DNA of 47,378 nt, from the NCBI GenBank assembly GCA_028287105.1, contig JAQBQH010000167.1:1-47378 (forward strand). The letters run 5' to 3'. Source of the DNA: Myxococcales bacterium. Its GTDB lineage: Bacteria; Myxococcota_A; Polyangia; Palsa-1104. The first letter of the stretch is position 1. The number at the start of each line of letters is the position of its first letter. Position numbers and translations under genes: made by a program. The notes under the pieces are model-generated. The model was not told where the DNA came from, ran no database searches, and saw only the letters and a program-made list of their open reading frames with translations. Below are positions 16,252 through 24,640 of the stretch, piece by piece.

Positions 16252-17588
16252 TTGGCACCTCCGTCCGGCTCGACGGTGATCGTGACGCGCGGCGTCCCGA
16301 GGATCTTCTTGGCCCAGGTTCCGACGCTGGCGGTGGTGACCTCGTCGAAGCGGCCGAGCTGCAGCGTCTCCATCTTTTTCGGATCTCCAAAGTAGTACTC
16401 GTACTGGTTGATGGTCACCGCCATCAGCACCGGCGACTCGAGCGCCCGTAGCGAGTGGGTCTGCACGTACGCGCGCGCGCGCTCGACCTCGGCGTCGCTG
16501 GCCGGCGCCGCGCCGAGGAGCTTGGCGACCTCCTCGTCGGCGGCCTGCTCGAGCTCCGCCGCGGTGTGGCCCGACTGCGCCGTCACCTCGATGACGAACT
16601 GCGAGCCGTAGCGCGTCGGCCGCTGCTCGACCTGCACCGACTCGGCGAGCTTGCGATCGTAGACGAGCGCCTGATACAGCCGCGACGACTTGCCGCCGCC
16701 CAGGACCGCCGCCAGCACTTCGCTCTCGGCGTCGCCGGCGCTGAAGCCCGGCGGCGAATGCCACGCCAGCACCACGCGCGGCAGCTGCACCGCGTCCTTG
16801 AAGCCACCGCGCGCCGGCCGGGCCATCACCACCGGCTTCGGCGCGGCGTGGGGCGGCACCGGCTTCTTCGGCATCCACGCGAAATATTTTTCGACCAGCT
16901 TCTTCGCTTCGGCGGACGCGAAGTCTCCGCTCACCACCAGCGACGCGTTCGACGGCACGTAGAACTGACGGAAAAATGACTTCACATCCTCGACGCTGGC
17001 GGCGTTCAGATCCTCGTGCGAGCCGATCACCGGATGGTGGTACGGATGCGTCGCCGGATAGAGCTTGTCGGGGATCTCGAGCTCCACGCGGCCGTAGGGG
17101 CGATTCTCGATGCCCTGACGGCGCTCGTTCTTGACGACGTCGCGCTGCAGGTCGACCTTCGCCTTGGTCATCGCGTCGGGCAGCGTCGAGAGCCGATCGG
17201 CCTCGAGCCACATGAAGGTCTCGAGCAGGTTTGCCGGCCCCATGTCGAAGTAGTTGGTGAGGTCCTCGCTCGTCGAGGCGTTGTTCTGTCCACCGGCGCC
17301 TTCCATGATCGTGTCGAAGCTGCCGTTGGGGACGTTCTTGGTCCCCATGAACATGAGGTGCTCGAACAGATGCGCGAAGCCGGAGCGGCCGCTCTTCTCG
17401 TCCTTGGAGCCGACGTGGAAGAGCAGGTCGACCACCACCGTCGGCAAGCGGTGATCCTCGTGCAGGATCACGACCAGCCCGTTGGGCAGCACGTAGCGTT
17501 CGACAGGCACCGAGACCCTGGTGCGCTCGGCGGCGCTCGCGGCCGGCGAGGCGACTGCAACGAGGAGGAGAATGGTCAGCGCGCGCAT
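16248..17588 (-). CDS. M16-family zinc metallopeptidase, catalytic subunit
   Basis: This 446-aa secreted peptidase has a signal peptide (RALTILLLVAVASPAASA). The inverted zinc motif HLFEH is at residues 73-77, in the context GFAHLFEHLMFMGT, with Glu155 in VVKNERRQGIENRPYG as the likely third ligand. Other M16 features are QNNASTSEDLTNYF, FYVPSNASLVVSGD and HRLPTVVVDLLFHVG. It probably degrades peptides in the periplasm together with the inactive partner encoded by the overlapping downstream gene. The ATG at 17588 lacks a Shine-Dalgarno sequence. The minus-strand sequence TGCTAGGGT ends 8 nt upstream and reads as an extended -10. An open frame continues upstream to 18035 but only shadows the opposite gene. 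Confidence 0.93.
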   Translation of the reverse strand: MRALTILLLVAVASPAASAAERTRVSVPVERYVLPNGLVVILHEDHRLPTVVVDLLFHVGSKDEKSGRSGFAHLFEHLMFMGTKNVPNGSFDTIMEGAGGQNNASTSEDLTNYFDMGPANLLETFMWLEADRLSTLPDAMTKAKVDLQRDVVKNERRQGIENRPYGRVELEIPDKLYPATHPYHHPVIGSHEDLNAASVEDVKSFFRQFYVPSNASLVVSGDFASAEAKKLVEKYFAWMPKKPVPPHAAPKPVVMARPARGGFKDAVQLPRVVLAWHSPPGFSAGDAESEVLAAVLGGGKSSRLYQALVYDRKLAESVQVEQRPTRYGSQFVIEVTAQSGHTAAELEQAADEEVAKLLGAAPASDAEVERARAYVQTHSLRALESPVLMAVTINQYEYYFGDPKKMETLQLGRFDEVTTASVGTWAKKILGTPRVTITVEPDGGAK

Positions 17589-17596
17589 GGCGAGGG

Positions 17597-17602
17597 ACCC
17601 TA
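17597..17602 (-). promoter_or_regulatory. Extended -10 box (TGC-TAGGGT) for the M16 operon
   Basis: On the minus strand TG-C-TAGGGT precedes the ATG at 17588 with 8 nt between the box and the start. No Shine-Dalgarno sequence is present. Confidence 0.4.
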
Positions 17603-17713
17603 GCACAGGCGCGCGAAACCGGAGACTCTTGAACCCATGGCTGCGGTCGGCGCCACCGGCAGGCCCCGGTAACTGCTCGAATACACATACACCTACATCG
17701 GCGCACCTCTTGC

Positions 17714-17719
17714 TACAGG
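17714..17719 (+). promoter_or_regulatory. Extended -10 box (TGC-TACAGG) for the caspase-like lipoprotein
   Basis: TG-C-TACAGG at 17711-17719 ends 8 nt before the ATG at 17728. Together with the M16 promoter it forms a divergent promoter region of about 140 bp. Confidence 0.35.
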
Positions 17720-17727
17720 GCGCGAGC

Positions 17728-19338
17728 ATGAAATCCACCATGCTCGCCTTCTTTGCCGTCATCACCCTGGTCGCAGGCTGCGGAGCCGAGGTCGGCGGCG
17801 CCGCCTCCAACGACGACGACGTCATCGTTCCCGAGGGCAAGGAAGACGACTTCTTCTCCTCGAGCGCGGCCGAGTATTGGTTCACCGGCACCGGCACGGT
17901 CACCGTCGAGGACACGCTGACCGCCGCGGACGCGAAGCTCAAGCGCGCGCGCGAGCTGGTGCAGCTCAAGAACGTCGCCATCAGCTGGTTCCTCAACACG
18001 TACCTCATCGACAAAGAGGACGAGGAATCGAACAAGGCCTACGGCGGCTTCAGCGCGCTGACGCGGTTCGCCTCGGAGATGGACGGCGAGCTGGTCGCCG
18101 CCGCCGACGGCAAGACCTTCTCGTTCCCGTGGAAGGTCCAGGTCGCCGGTCCCAAGGCGCTGGTGACGAAGCTGGGCGCGTCGTTCACGCTGCCGTTGGG
18201 CAAGCCGACCAACGACGAGCTCTCGCAGCTCGAGTTCAACCACGAGTGGTACCGCTCGTCGCCGTGGGACAGCTTCGATCCGTCGAAGCTGACGGCGGCC
18301 GACCTCGAGAAGATGACCCTCAAGGTGACCAAGCAGGTCGCCTCGCCCGACGCCTGGCTCGCCTACGATCGGCTCGTCGCAGACGGCGAGATCAGCGTCG
18401 GCGTTCACTTCGGTTGGGACTACTGGGCGCGCTACGACATCAAGGGCGCGCGCAACCTGTACTCGTATCTGACGGGCCAGGGCTTCGCGTCGCCGGTCTC
18501 GTCGTTCGACAAGTACGACCGCACCTCGGGGCCGCTCACCAAGACGATCAAGTCGAACGGCAAGAGCATCGTCGTCAAGATCTCGATCTTCCACCCCGGC
18601 GATCCGGCCAACCAGGTCATCGGTCCCGATCCGGACAGCGACGCGGGCGGCAAGGTGCTCGAGGCCGACATGCGCGACTCGCTGGCGCATCGCGAGGTCA
18701 TCGTCTTCGAGGGCCACTCCGGCCCGCTCTACGGCTTCGCGCTGGCCAACTGGCGCAAGACCGAAGAGGGCGACATGGACGACTCGAAGATCCCGACGGC
18801 GGAGATGCCGAAGAGCTACCAGATCGTCCTCGCCAACGGCTGCGACACCTACGACCTCGGCCAGGCGTTCTGGAAGAACCCGGCCAAGGCCGACCACCAG
18901 AGCCTCAACGTCATCACGACCACCAGCTTCTCCAACGCGGGCACCGAGGCCTCGGCCGAGCGGCTGCTCAAGGCGCTGTTCAACAACGCCTACGGCAAGC
19001 TCCAGCCGGTCAAGGTCTCGGAGCTGGTCGCCGGCTTCGACGCCGACCAGGGGTCCGGCTTCCACTCGCAGTACGGCCTGCACGGCGTCGAGTCGAACCC
19101 GCGCTATCAGCCGATGTCGGATGCGTCCAAGCTCTGCCAGAGCTGCACCACCGACGCGAGCTGCGGCGCCGACGGCAACCGCTGCACCAAGATCTCGACG
19201 ACGGCCAAGGTCTGCACGTTCGAATGCATCGACGACAGCGGCTGCCCGACCAACTACAAGTGCAAGCTGGTGGGCAGCGCGACGACCGGCACGGCCAAGA
19301 GCAGGCAGTGCGTTCCGACGTCAAATCGCTGCCGTTAA
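17728..19338 (+). CDS. Lipoprotein with possible caspase-fold (clan CD) His/Cys dyad and Cys-rich tail
   Basis: This 536-aa protein has a lipoprotein signal (AFFAVITLVAGC, Cys18). I do not recognise a named family. Residues about 310-410 resemble caspase-fold peptidases such as gingipain or CHAT types. VIVFEGHSGPLYGFAL places His330 after a hydrophobic strand; YQIVLANGCDTYDLG places Cys372 after the next, 42 residues later; and LNVITTTSFSNAG with ERLLKALFNN resembles the following strand and helix. About 480-536 is a Cys-rich tail (CQSCTTDASCGADGNRC, CTFECIDDSGC) like small EGF-like modules seen in myxobacterial surface proteins. If active it would be an outer-membrane-tethered cysteine peptidase; this is inference. 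The gene stands alone. Confidence 0.75.
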   Translation: MKSTMLAFFAVITLVAGCGAEVGGAASNDDDVIVPEGKEDDFFSSSAAEYWFTGTGTVTVEDTLTAADAKLKRARELVQLKNVAISWFLNTYLIDKEDEESNKAYGGFSALTRFASEMDGELVAAADGKTFSFPWKVQVAGPKALVTKLGASFTLPLGKPTNDELSQLEFNHEWYRSSPWDSFDPSKLTAADLEKMTLKVTKQVASPDAWLAYDRLVADGEISVGVHFGWDYWARYDIKGARNLYSYLTGQGFASPVSSFDKYDRTSGPLTKTIKSNGKSIVVKISIFHPGDPANQVIGPDPDSDAGGKVLEADMRDSLAHREVIVFEGHSGPLYGFALANWRKTEEGDMDDSKIPTAEMPKSYQIVLANGCDTYDLGQAFWKNPAKADHQSLNVITTTSFSNAGTEASAERLLKALFNNAYGKLQPVKVSELVAGFDADQGSGFHSQYGLHGVESNPRYQPMSDASKLCQSCTTDASCGADGNRCTKISTTAKVCTFECIDDSGCPTNYKCKLVGSATTGTAKSRQCVPTSNRCR

Positions 19339-19400
19339 CTCGCCGATAGCCTCAGCGGCGATCCCGTAGTTTCGCCCCTCCAAAGTTCCTGTTGTTTTTT

Positions 19401-19430
19401 TTCCCGCGGATGCGTGTTAGATCGCGGGAA
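19401..19430. promoter_or_regulatory. Inverted repeat embracing a -10 box
   Basis: TTCCCGCG at 19401-19408 and CGCGGGAA at 19423-19430 are perfect 8-bp inverted copies, 14 bp apart. Between them sits TTAGAT (19417-19422), which ends 7 nt before the ATG at 19430. TTGTTT at 19392-19397 could be the -35. A repressor bound to the dyad would cover the promoter. As RNA, the right arm would pair only if transcription began upstream of the left arm. Confidence 0.5.
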
Positions 19431-20005
19431 TGCCCGCCAAGACGCCCAGCAAAGGCAAGAAGGCCGCCGCACCCAAAGCGCCCAAGAAGACCGTGCCGCC
19501 GAAGGTCGCGAAGAAGCCGCCCGTGGAAGACGACGAGGTGGCCGCGGCCGACGAGGGCGACGACGACGACGACGATCTCGACGATGACCTCGACGATGAC
19601 GAGGAGGAGTCTCCGCGTCCGGCCGCCAAGCCGGCGGCGGCGACGGCAGCAGCCCCGGTGAAGAAGCCGGCGGCGCCGGCACCGGCGGCGGCCAAGCCGC
19701 GCTTCGGTCAGCTGAGCGAGGATGCTCCGGCCGTGGTTCCGGCGCGCCGTCTGACGCCCGAGGCCAAGGCGCGGGTCAACGAGATGGTGCGCAAGGGCAT
19801 GAGCCTCGGCGACGCCCTCAAGGCGGCCGCTGCGTGGGAGACCTTCGTGGCGCCGGTCAAGGACGAGCCGGCCAAGCTGGTGCAGGGTCGCACGGGCGGC
19901 GGCGGGGCCGAGGCAGGCCCGCGGTCGAACTTCGCCGGCGAGACCGAGCCGGAGGACCTGCACGAAGGCCACGACGAAGAGGAGCCGGTTGCGACCGAGG
20001 ACTAG
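19430..20005 (+). CDS. Low-complexity Lys/Ala/Pro and acidic protein, unknown function
   Basis: This 191-aa soluble protein has no signal peptide. Residues 1-35 are Lys/Ala/Pro-rich (PAKTPSKGKKAAAPKAPKK), like histone-H1-type tails. Residues about 35-65 are strongly acidic, with runs of Asp and Glu. An Ala/Pro/Lys stretch follows. Residues about 105-150 are the only ordered-looking part (LTPEAKARVNEMVRKGMSL, GDALKAAAAWETFVAP), and the C-terminus is acidic again. I see no enzyme motif. Mixed basic and acidic tails suggest nucleic-acid or protein binding, unproven. The start codon is at the edge of an inverted repeat and follows TTAGAT by 7 nt, so the gene may be leaderless and repressor-controlled. 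The pentapeptide-repeat gene follows after 38 nt. Confidence 0.8.
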   Translation: MPAKTPSKGKKAAAPKAPKKTVPPKVAKKPPVEDDEVAAADEGDDDDDDLDDDLDDDEEESPRPAAKPAAATAAAPVKKPAAPAPAAAKPRFGQLSEDAPAVVPARRLTPEAKARVNEMVRKGMSLGDALKAAAAWETFVAPVKDEPAKLVQGRTGGGGAEAGPRSNFAGETEPEDLHEGHDEEEPVATED

Positions 20006-20043
20006 CCGGTTGTCGTCGAGGGCTCGCTCGCACTGAGAAGGCC

Positions 20044-20754
20044 GTGTCGTCCTGGGCGTGGGAGGGACGTGAGGCGGCGGCGCGCCTGTGGGCGACGCTG
20101 GCGGGCATCGGGGTGGCGGCGGCGCCTCCGTCGCTGCGCTGGCGGTTGGCGCGAGCGCTCGACGGCGTCAATCTGAGCGCGGCGCCGCTGGTGCAGTCGG
20201 ACCTGTCGGGCGCGGCGCTGTCGGGTGCGCGGCTCGATGGGGCGGATCTGCGCAAGGCCAACCTGACGGGGACGCGGCTCGACGGCGCGTCGCTGGCGCG
20301 GGCGAACCTGAGCTGGGTCGATGGGCGCGAGATCGATCTGCGCGGCGCCTTCCTGGCGGGCGCCGATCTGACGGAAGCGTCGCTGGTCGGGGCGCAGGCT
20401 GCCGACGCCGACTTCGAGCGCGCGCTGTGCAATCGCGCGGAGCTCGACGGGGCCATGCTCGAGCGGGCGCGCTTCGTGGAGGCGGTGCTCGAGGGCGCGA
20501 CGCTGGTGGGCGCGGATCTGCGTGGCGCCTATTGCACGGGGGCGCAGGCGGCGGGCGCCGAGCTGCGCGCGGCCGATCTGCGCGAGGCGGTGCTCAAGCG
20601 CTGCGATCTGCGCGGCGCCAACCTCGAGGGGGCGCGGCTCGACGGCGCGCTGCTCGACGAGGCGCTGCTCGACGAGGGCGGCGCCGACGAGACGCAGCTG
20701 GCGTCGGCGAAGTGGCGCGTGATCGTCGTCGGTGGGGTGAGGCGCGAGCGCTGA
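20044..20754 (+). CDS. Pentapeptide-repeat protein
   Basis: This 236-aa protein starts at GTG 20044, with a weak GAGAAG upstream. After a short N-terminal helical part (EGREAAARLWATLAGIG), residues about 40-225 are tandem A(D/N)LxG-type pentapeptides: LSGAALSGARLDGADL, LRKANLTGTRLDGASL, LVGADLRGAYCTGA and LRGANLEGARLDGALL. Such repeats fold as a right-handed quadrilateral beta-helix. Some family members mimic DNA and protect gyrase; most have no known role. No signal peptide or catalytic motif is present. It lies downstream of the acidic low-complexity gene and converges with a small lipoprotein gene. Confidence 0.85.
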   Translation: MSSWAWEGREAAARLWATLAGIGVAAAPPSLRWRLARALDGVNLSAAPLVQSDLSGAALSGARLDGADLRKANLTGTRLDGASLARANLSWVDGREIDLRGAFLAGADLTEASLVGAQAADADFERALCNRAELDGAMLERARFVEAVLEGATLVGADLRGAYCTGAQAAGAELRAADLREAVLKRCDLRGANLEGARLDGALLDEALLDEGGADETQLASAKWRVIVVGGVRRER

Positions 20755-20755
20755 C

Positions 20756-20814
20756 TAGATGCAGCGGAGGCGGATCAGATTCAGCGGATGCTGATCAGAT
20801 GCAGCTGATGAGGA
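20756..20814. repeat. Three imperfect 19-20 bp tandem copies at a convergent gene end
   Basis: Copies start near 20756, 20775 and 20795 and share the core CAGATGCAGCGGATG with a few changes. The third copy contains the stop codon of the minus-strand lipoprotein gene. No hairpin with a T-run is present, so this does not look like an ordinary terminator. Confidence 0.75.
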
Positions 20815-21220
20815 AGCAGACCGCGCCGGGACAGCAGCTCTGCGTGACGCACTGATCGCCGGACATGCCGCACGAGCCGCCGGTCGCCAGGTCGGCCATC
20901 GTCGACGCGAGGTCCTGCACCTTGGCGATGTCGGGGCCGGCCGAGAAGTCGTTGATCGGGAATGACATGTCGCCGAGGACGGTCATGTCGTCGGGGACGA
21001 CGAGGGCCGGATTGTCGACGCAGAATCCGCCCACGCAGAAGTAGCCCTTGGGGCAGGGCGGATCGTCGGTCGCGATGCAGGCGAAGCCGCCGTTCTTGAC
21101 CTGCGGGGTGTAACAGCCGCCCACAGCGAGGCCCAGGACCAGGAGGCACGCCGCAATCAGGCTCCAGCGCACGGTCCGTTCATACGACGAATTGCAAAAC
21201 CGTTCAATACGCAATGACAT
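20795..21220 (-). CDS. Small Cys-rich lipoprotein
   Basis: This 141-aa protein has a lipoprotein signal (WSLIAACLLVLGLAVGGC). Two Cys-containing patches follow: FACIATDDPPCPKGYFCVGG and, near the end, SCGMSGDQCVTQSCCPGAVC. Between them is an Asp/Met/Leu-rich spacer (DDMTVLGDMSFPINDF, VQDLASTMADLA), a linker type also seen in three other secreted proteins here. The function is unknown. The ATG at 21220 is preferred to the GTG at 21226 because AAGAAGG lies 5 nt upstream. That ribosome-binding site is inside a small inverted repeat (21223-21238). Confidence 0.8.
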   Translation of the reverse strand: MSLRIERFCNSSYERTVRWSLIAACLLVLGLAVGGCYTPQVKNGGFACIATDDPPCPKGYFCVGGFCVDNPALVVPDDMTVLGDMSFPINDFSAGPDIAKVQDLASTMADLATGGSCGMSGDQCVTQSCCPGAVCFLISCI

Positions 21221-21222
21221 GA

Positions 21223-21238
21223 GCACCTTCTTCGGTGC
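21223..21238 (-). promoter_or_regulatory. Small hairpin containing the ribosome-binding site
   Basis: On the minus strand GCACC, a GAAGAA loop and GGTGC form a 5-bp stem that holds the Shine-Dalgarno sequence AAGAAGG of the lipoprotein gene starting at 21220. It could modulate translation, but a 5-bp stem is weak evidence. Confidence 0.3.
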
Positions 21239-21339
21239 GTTTCTCGCCTCGTGCGCGGGGGCCAGGTGTCCACTCGAGGATCCAGTCGGAGCGCGCGGCC
21301 TCGACGCAGCGCGATATGGGATTTGTGCTATGCGGAGGC

Positions 21340-21849
21340 ATGGCCGAGACGACGCTCGACGTGCGCGGGCTGCCCAAAGCGGAGGCGTGGGCGCAGCTGG
21401 AGGCGCAGCTCGCGTCGCTGCTCGGCGGGGTGGGCGACGACGACATCGCGGCGATGGCCACCATCAGCTGCGTGGTGCATCAAGGGTTCGGCCATCTGTG
21501 GACCGGCTTCTATCGCGTGGTCGAACCAGCGCTCTTGCGCGTGGGGCCCTACCAGGGAACGCTCGGCTGTCTCGAGATCGCCTTTGGCCGCGGCGTGTGT
21601 GGCATGGCGGCGGCGGAGCGGCGCACCGTGGTCGTCGAGGACGTCGAGGCGTTCCCGGGGCACATCGCGTGCGACGGGCGGTCGCGCTCGGAGATCGTGG
21701 TGCCGGTGCTCGGGCGGGATGGGGCGCTGGTCGCGGTCCTCGACATCGACGCGGCGGAGCGGGGCGCGTTCGACGACGAGGACGCACGCGCGCTCGAGCG
21801 CATCGTCGGTTGGTTCGCTCGCACGAGCGTGGTAGACAAGCGCGCATGA
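21340..21849 (+). CDS. msrC: Free methionine-(R)-sulfoxide reductase (fRMsr, GAF fold)
   Basis: This 169-aa single-GAF-domain enzyme reduces free L-methionine-(R)-S-oxide, usually with thioredoxin as donor. The three catalytic-site cysteines are conserved as Cys77 (GTLGCLEI), Cys87 (GRGVCGMA) and Cys111 (PGHIACDGRSRSEIV). Their 10- and 24-residue spacings match those I recall for the E. coli enzyme (Cys84, Cys94, Cys118). Other family segments are HLWTGFYRV, VGPYQGTLG and VLDIDAAERGAFDDEDA. The ATG at 21340 gives the usual family length; TG-C-TATGCG at 21326-21334 may be an extended -10 just upstream. Its stop overlaps the next start (ATGA), so it heads the tyrosine-catabolism operon, an uncommon partner. 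Confidence 0.93.
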   Translation: MAETTLDVRGLPKAEAWAQLEAQLASLLGGVGDDDIAAMATISCVVHQGFGHLWTGFYRVVEPALLRVGPYQGTLGCLEIAFGRGVCGMAAAERRTVVVEDVEAFPGHIACDGRSRSEIVVPVLGRDGALVAVLDIDAAERGAFDDEDARALERIVGWFARTSVVDKRA

Positions 21850-22826
21850 AGCTCGGGACGCTCAGGGCTGGCGGGCGCGATGGGACGCTGATCGTGGCGA
21901 CCCGCGACGGCGCGCGCTACGCGGCCGCCACCGGGATCGCGCCGACGCTGCAGGCGGCGCTCGACGACTGGACGCGCGCGGAGCCGCTCCTCCGCGAGCT
22001 GTCGGAGCGCCTCGAGCGCGGCGCGGCGCCGTCGTCCGAGCCGCTCGACGTGCGCGCGCTGCATGCGCCCTTGCCGCGCGCCTACGAGTGGGTCGACGGC
22101 TCGGCGTTTCTGAACCACGTCATCCTGGTGCGCAAGGCGCGCGGCGCCGAGCCGCCGGAGACGCTGCGCTCGGACCCGCTCGTGTACCAGGGCGGCTCGG
22201 GCGTGCTGCTCGGGCCCACCGAGGAGATTCGCCTCGTCGACGCCGCCTGGGGGCTCGACTTCGAAGCCGAGGTCTGCGCCATCCTCGACGACACGCCGCT
22301 CGGAACGCGCGCGAGCGACGCGGCGTCGCACGTCAAGCTCCTGATGCTGGCCAACGACGTCACGCTGCGCAACCTGGTGCCCGCCGAGCTGGCCAAGAGC
22401 TTCGGCTTCTTCCAGTCGAAGCCGGCCACCGCGTTCTCGCCGTTCGCCGTCACGCCCGACGAGCTGGGCGCGGCGTGGCACGACGGCCGCGTGCACCTCC
22501 GGCTGCGCACGACCTACAACGGCGCGGTCGTCGGCGACACCGACGCGGGTCCCGAGATGCACTTCTCGTTCTTCGATCTGATCCAGCACCTGGCCAAGAC
22601 GCGCGCGTTCACCGCCGGCACCATCGTCGGCTCGGGCACGGTCTCGAACGCCGATCGCGAGCGCGGCATCTCCTGCCTCGCCGAGCGGCGCATGATCGAG
22701 ACCATCGAGAGCGGAAAGCCGTCGACGCCGTTCATGAAGGTCGGCGACACCGTCGAGATCGAGATGCGCGCGCCCGACGGCTCGAGCCTGTTCGGGCGCA
22801 TCGCGCAGAAGGTGGTGCAGCCGTGA
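21846..22826 (+). CDS. fahA: Fumarylacetoacetate hydrolase family protein, probable fumarylacetoacetase
   Basis: This 326-aa protein of the FAH family cleaves fumarylacetoacetate to fumarate and acetoacetate, the last step of tyrosine degradation. The C-terminal domain has the metal-binding E-x-E in GLDFEAEVCAILDD and the aspartate segment LLMLANDVTLRNLVP. It also has the family motifs YQGGSGVLLGPTEEI, FFQSKPATAFSPFAV and GTIVGSGTVSN. The N-terminus is shorter than the SH3-like domain of the mammalian enzyme, as in many bacterial two-domain forms. Assignment to fumarylacetoacetate rather than another FAH substrate rests on the three pathway genes that follow. Both ends overlap neighbouring genes (ATGA before, GTGA after). 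Confidence 0.9.
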   Translation: MKLGTLRAGGRDGTLIVATRDGARYAAATGIAPTLQAALDDWTRAEPLLRELSERLERGAAPSSEPLDVRALHAPLPRAYEWVDGSAFLNHVILVRKARGAEPPETLRSDPLVYQGGSGVLLGPTEEIRLVDAAWGLDFEAEVCAILDDTPLGTRASDAASHVKLLMLANDVTLRNLVPAELAKSFGFFQSKPATAFSPFAVTPDELGAAWHDGRVHLRLRTTYNGAVVGDTDAGPEMHFSFFDLIQHLAKTRAFTAGTIVGSGTVSNADRERGISCLAERRMIETIESGKPSTPFMKVGDTVEIEMRAPDGSSLFGRIAQKVVQP

Positions 22827-23452
22827 AGCTCTACGCGTTCTGGCGTTCGACCGCGTCGTGGCGGGTGCGCATCGCGCTCAACTACAAGAACGTCGCCTAC
22901 GAGTACGTGCCGGTGCACCTCGTCAAGGGCGAGCAGAAGGCGGACGACTACCTCGCGCTCAACCCGATGGCGCAGGTGCCGACGCTGGTGCTCGACGACG
23001 GGCGGCAGCTGTCGCAGTCGCTGGCGATCATCGCCTATCTCGAGGACACGGCGCCGCTGCCGTCGCTCTACCCGCGCGATCCGTATCTGCGCGCGCGGGC
23101 GCGGCAGCTCTCGGAGCTGGTCAACGCCGGCATTCAGCCCATGCAGAACACCGACACGATGCGGCAGCTCAAGGCGCACGGCGTCGACGAGAAGGCGTGG
23201 CTGCACTACTTCCTCGGCCGCGGGCTCGACGGGCTCGAGGCGTCGGCACAGCCGCACGCGGGCAAGTTCCTCGTCGGTGACGAAGTCTCGGTGGCCGACG
23301 TCTGCCTGGTGCCGCAGCTCTATCATGCGCGGCGCTTCGACCTCGACGTCGCGCGCTGGCCGCTGCTCCTGCGCGTCGAAGAGGCTTGCGCGAAGCTGCC
23401 CGCGTTCATCCATGCTCATGCAGAGCGTCAACCCGACGCAGTCCCGCAGTAG
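22823..23452 (+). CDS. maiA: Maleylacetoacetate isomerase (zeta-class glutathione S-transferase)
   Basis: This 209-aa GST-fold enzyme isomerises maleylacetoacetate to fumarylacetoacetate. The thioredoxin-like N-domain opens MKLYAFWRSTASWRVRIAL; the zeta-class active-site region S-x-x-S-W-R-V-R-I-A-L is visible. It continues LNPMAQVPTLVLDDGRQLSQSLAIIAYLE, shown here in part, with the glutathione-contact QVP and SQS segments. The C-domain has HAGKFLVGDEVSVADVCLVP and the zeta-type ending. GTG at 22823 overlaps the previous stop (GTGA). An AGGAG spanning its own stop codon serves the next gene. Confidence 0.93.
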   Translation: MKLYAFWRSTASWRVRIALNYKNVAYEYVPVHLVKGEQKADDYLALNPMAQVPTLVLDDGRQLSQSLAIIAYLEDTAPLPSLYPRDPYLRARARQLSELVNAGIQPMQNTDTMRQLKAHGVDEKAWLHYFLGRGLDGLEASAQPHAGKFLVGDEVSVADVCLVPQLYHARRFDLDVARWPLLLRVEEACAKLPAFIHAHAERQPDAVPQ

Positions 23453-23461
23453 GAGTCGCTG

Positions 23462-24639
<1,178 letters not shown>

Positions 24640-24640
<1 letters not shown>

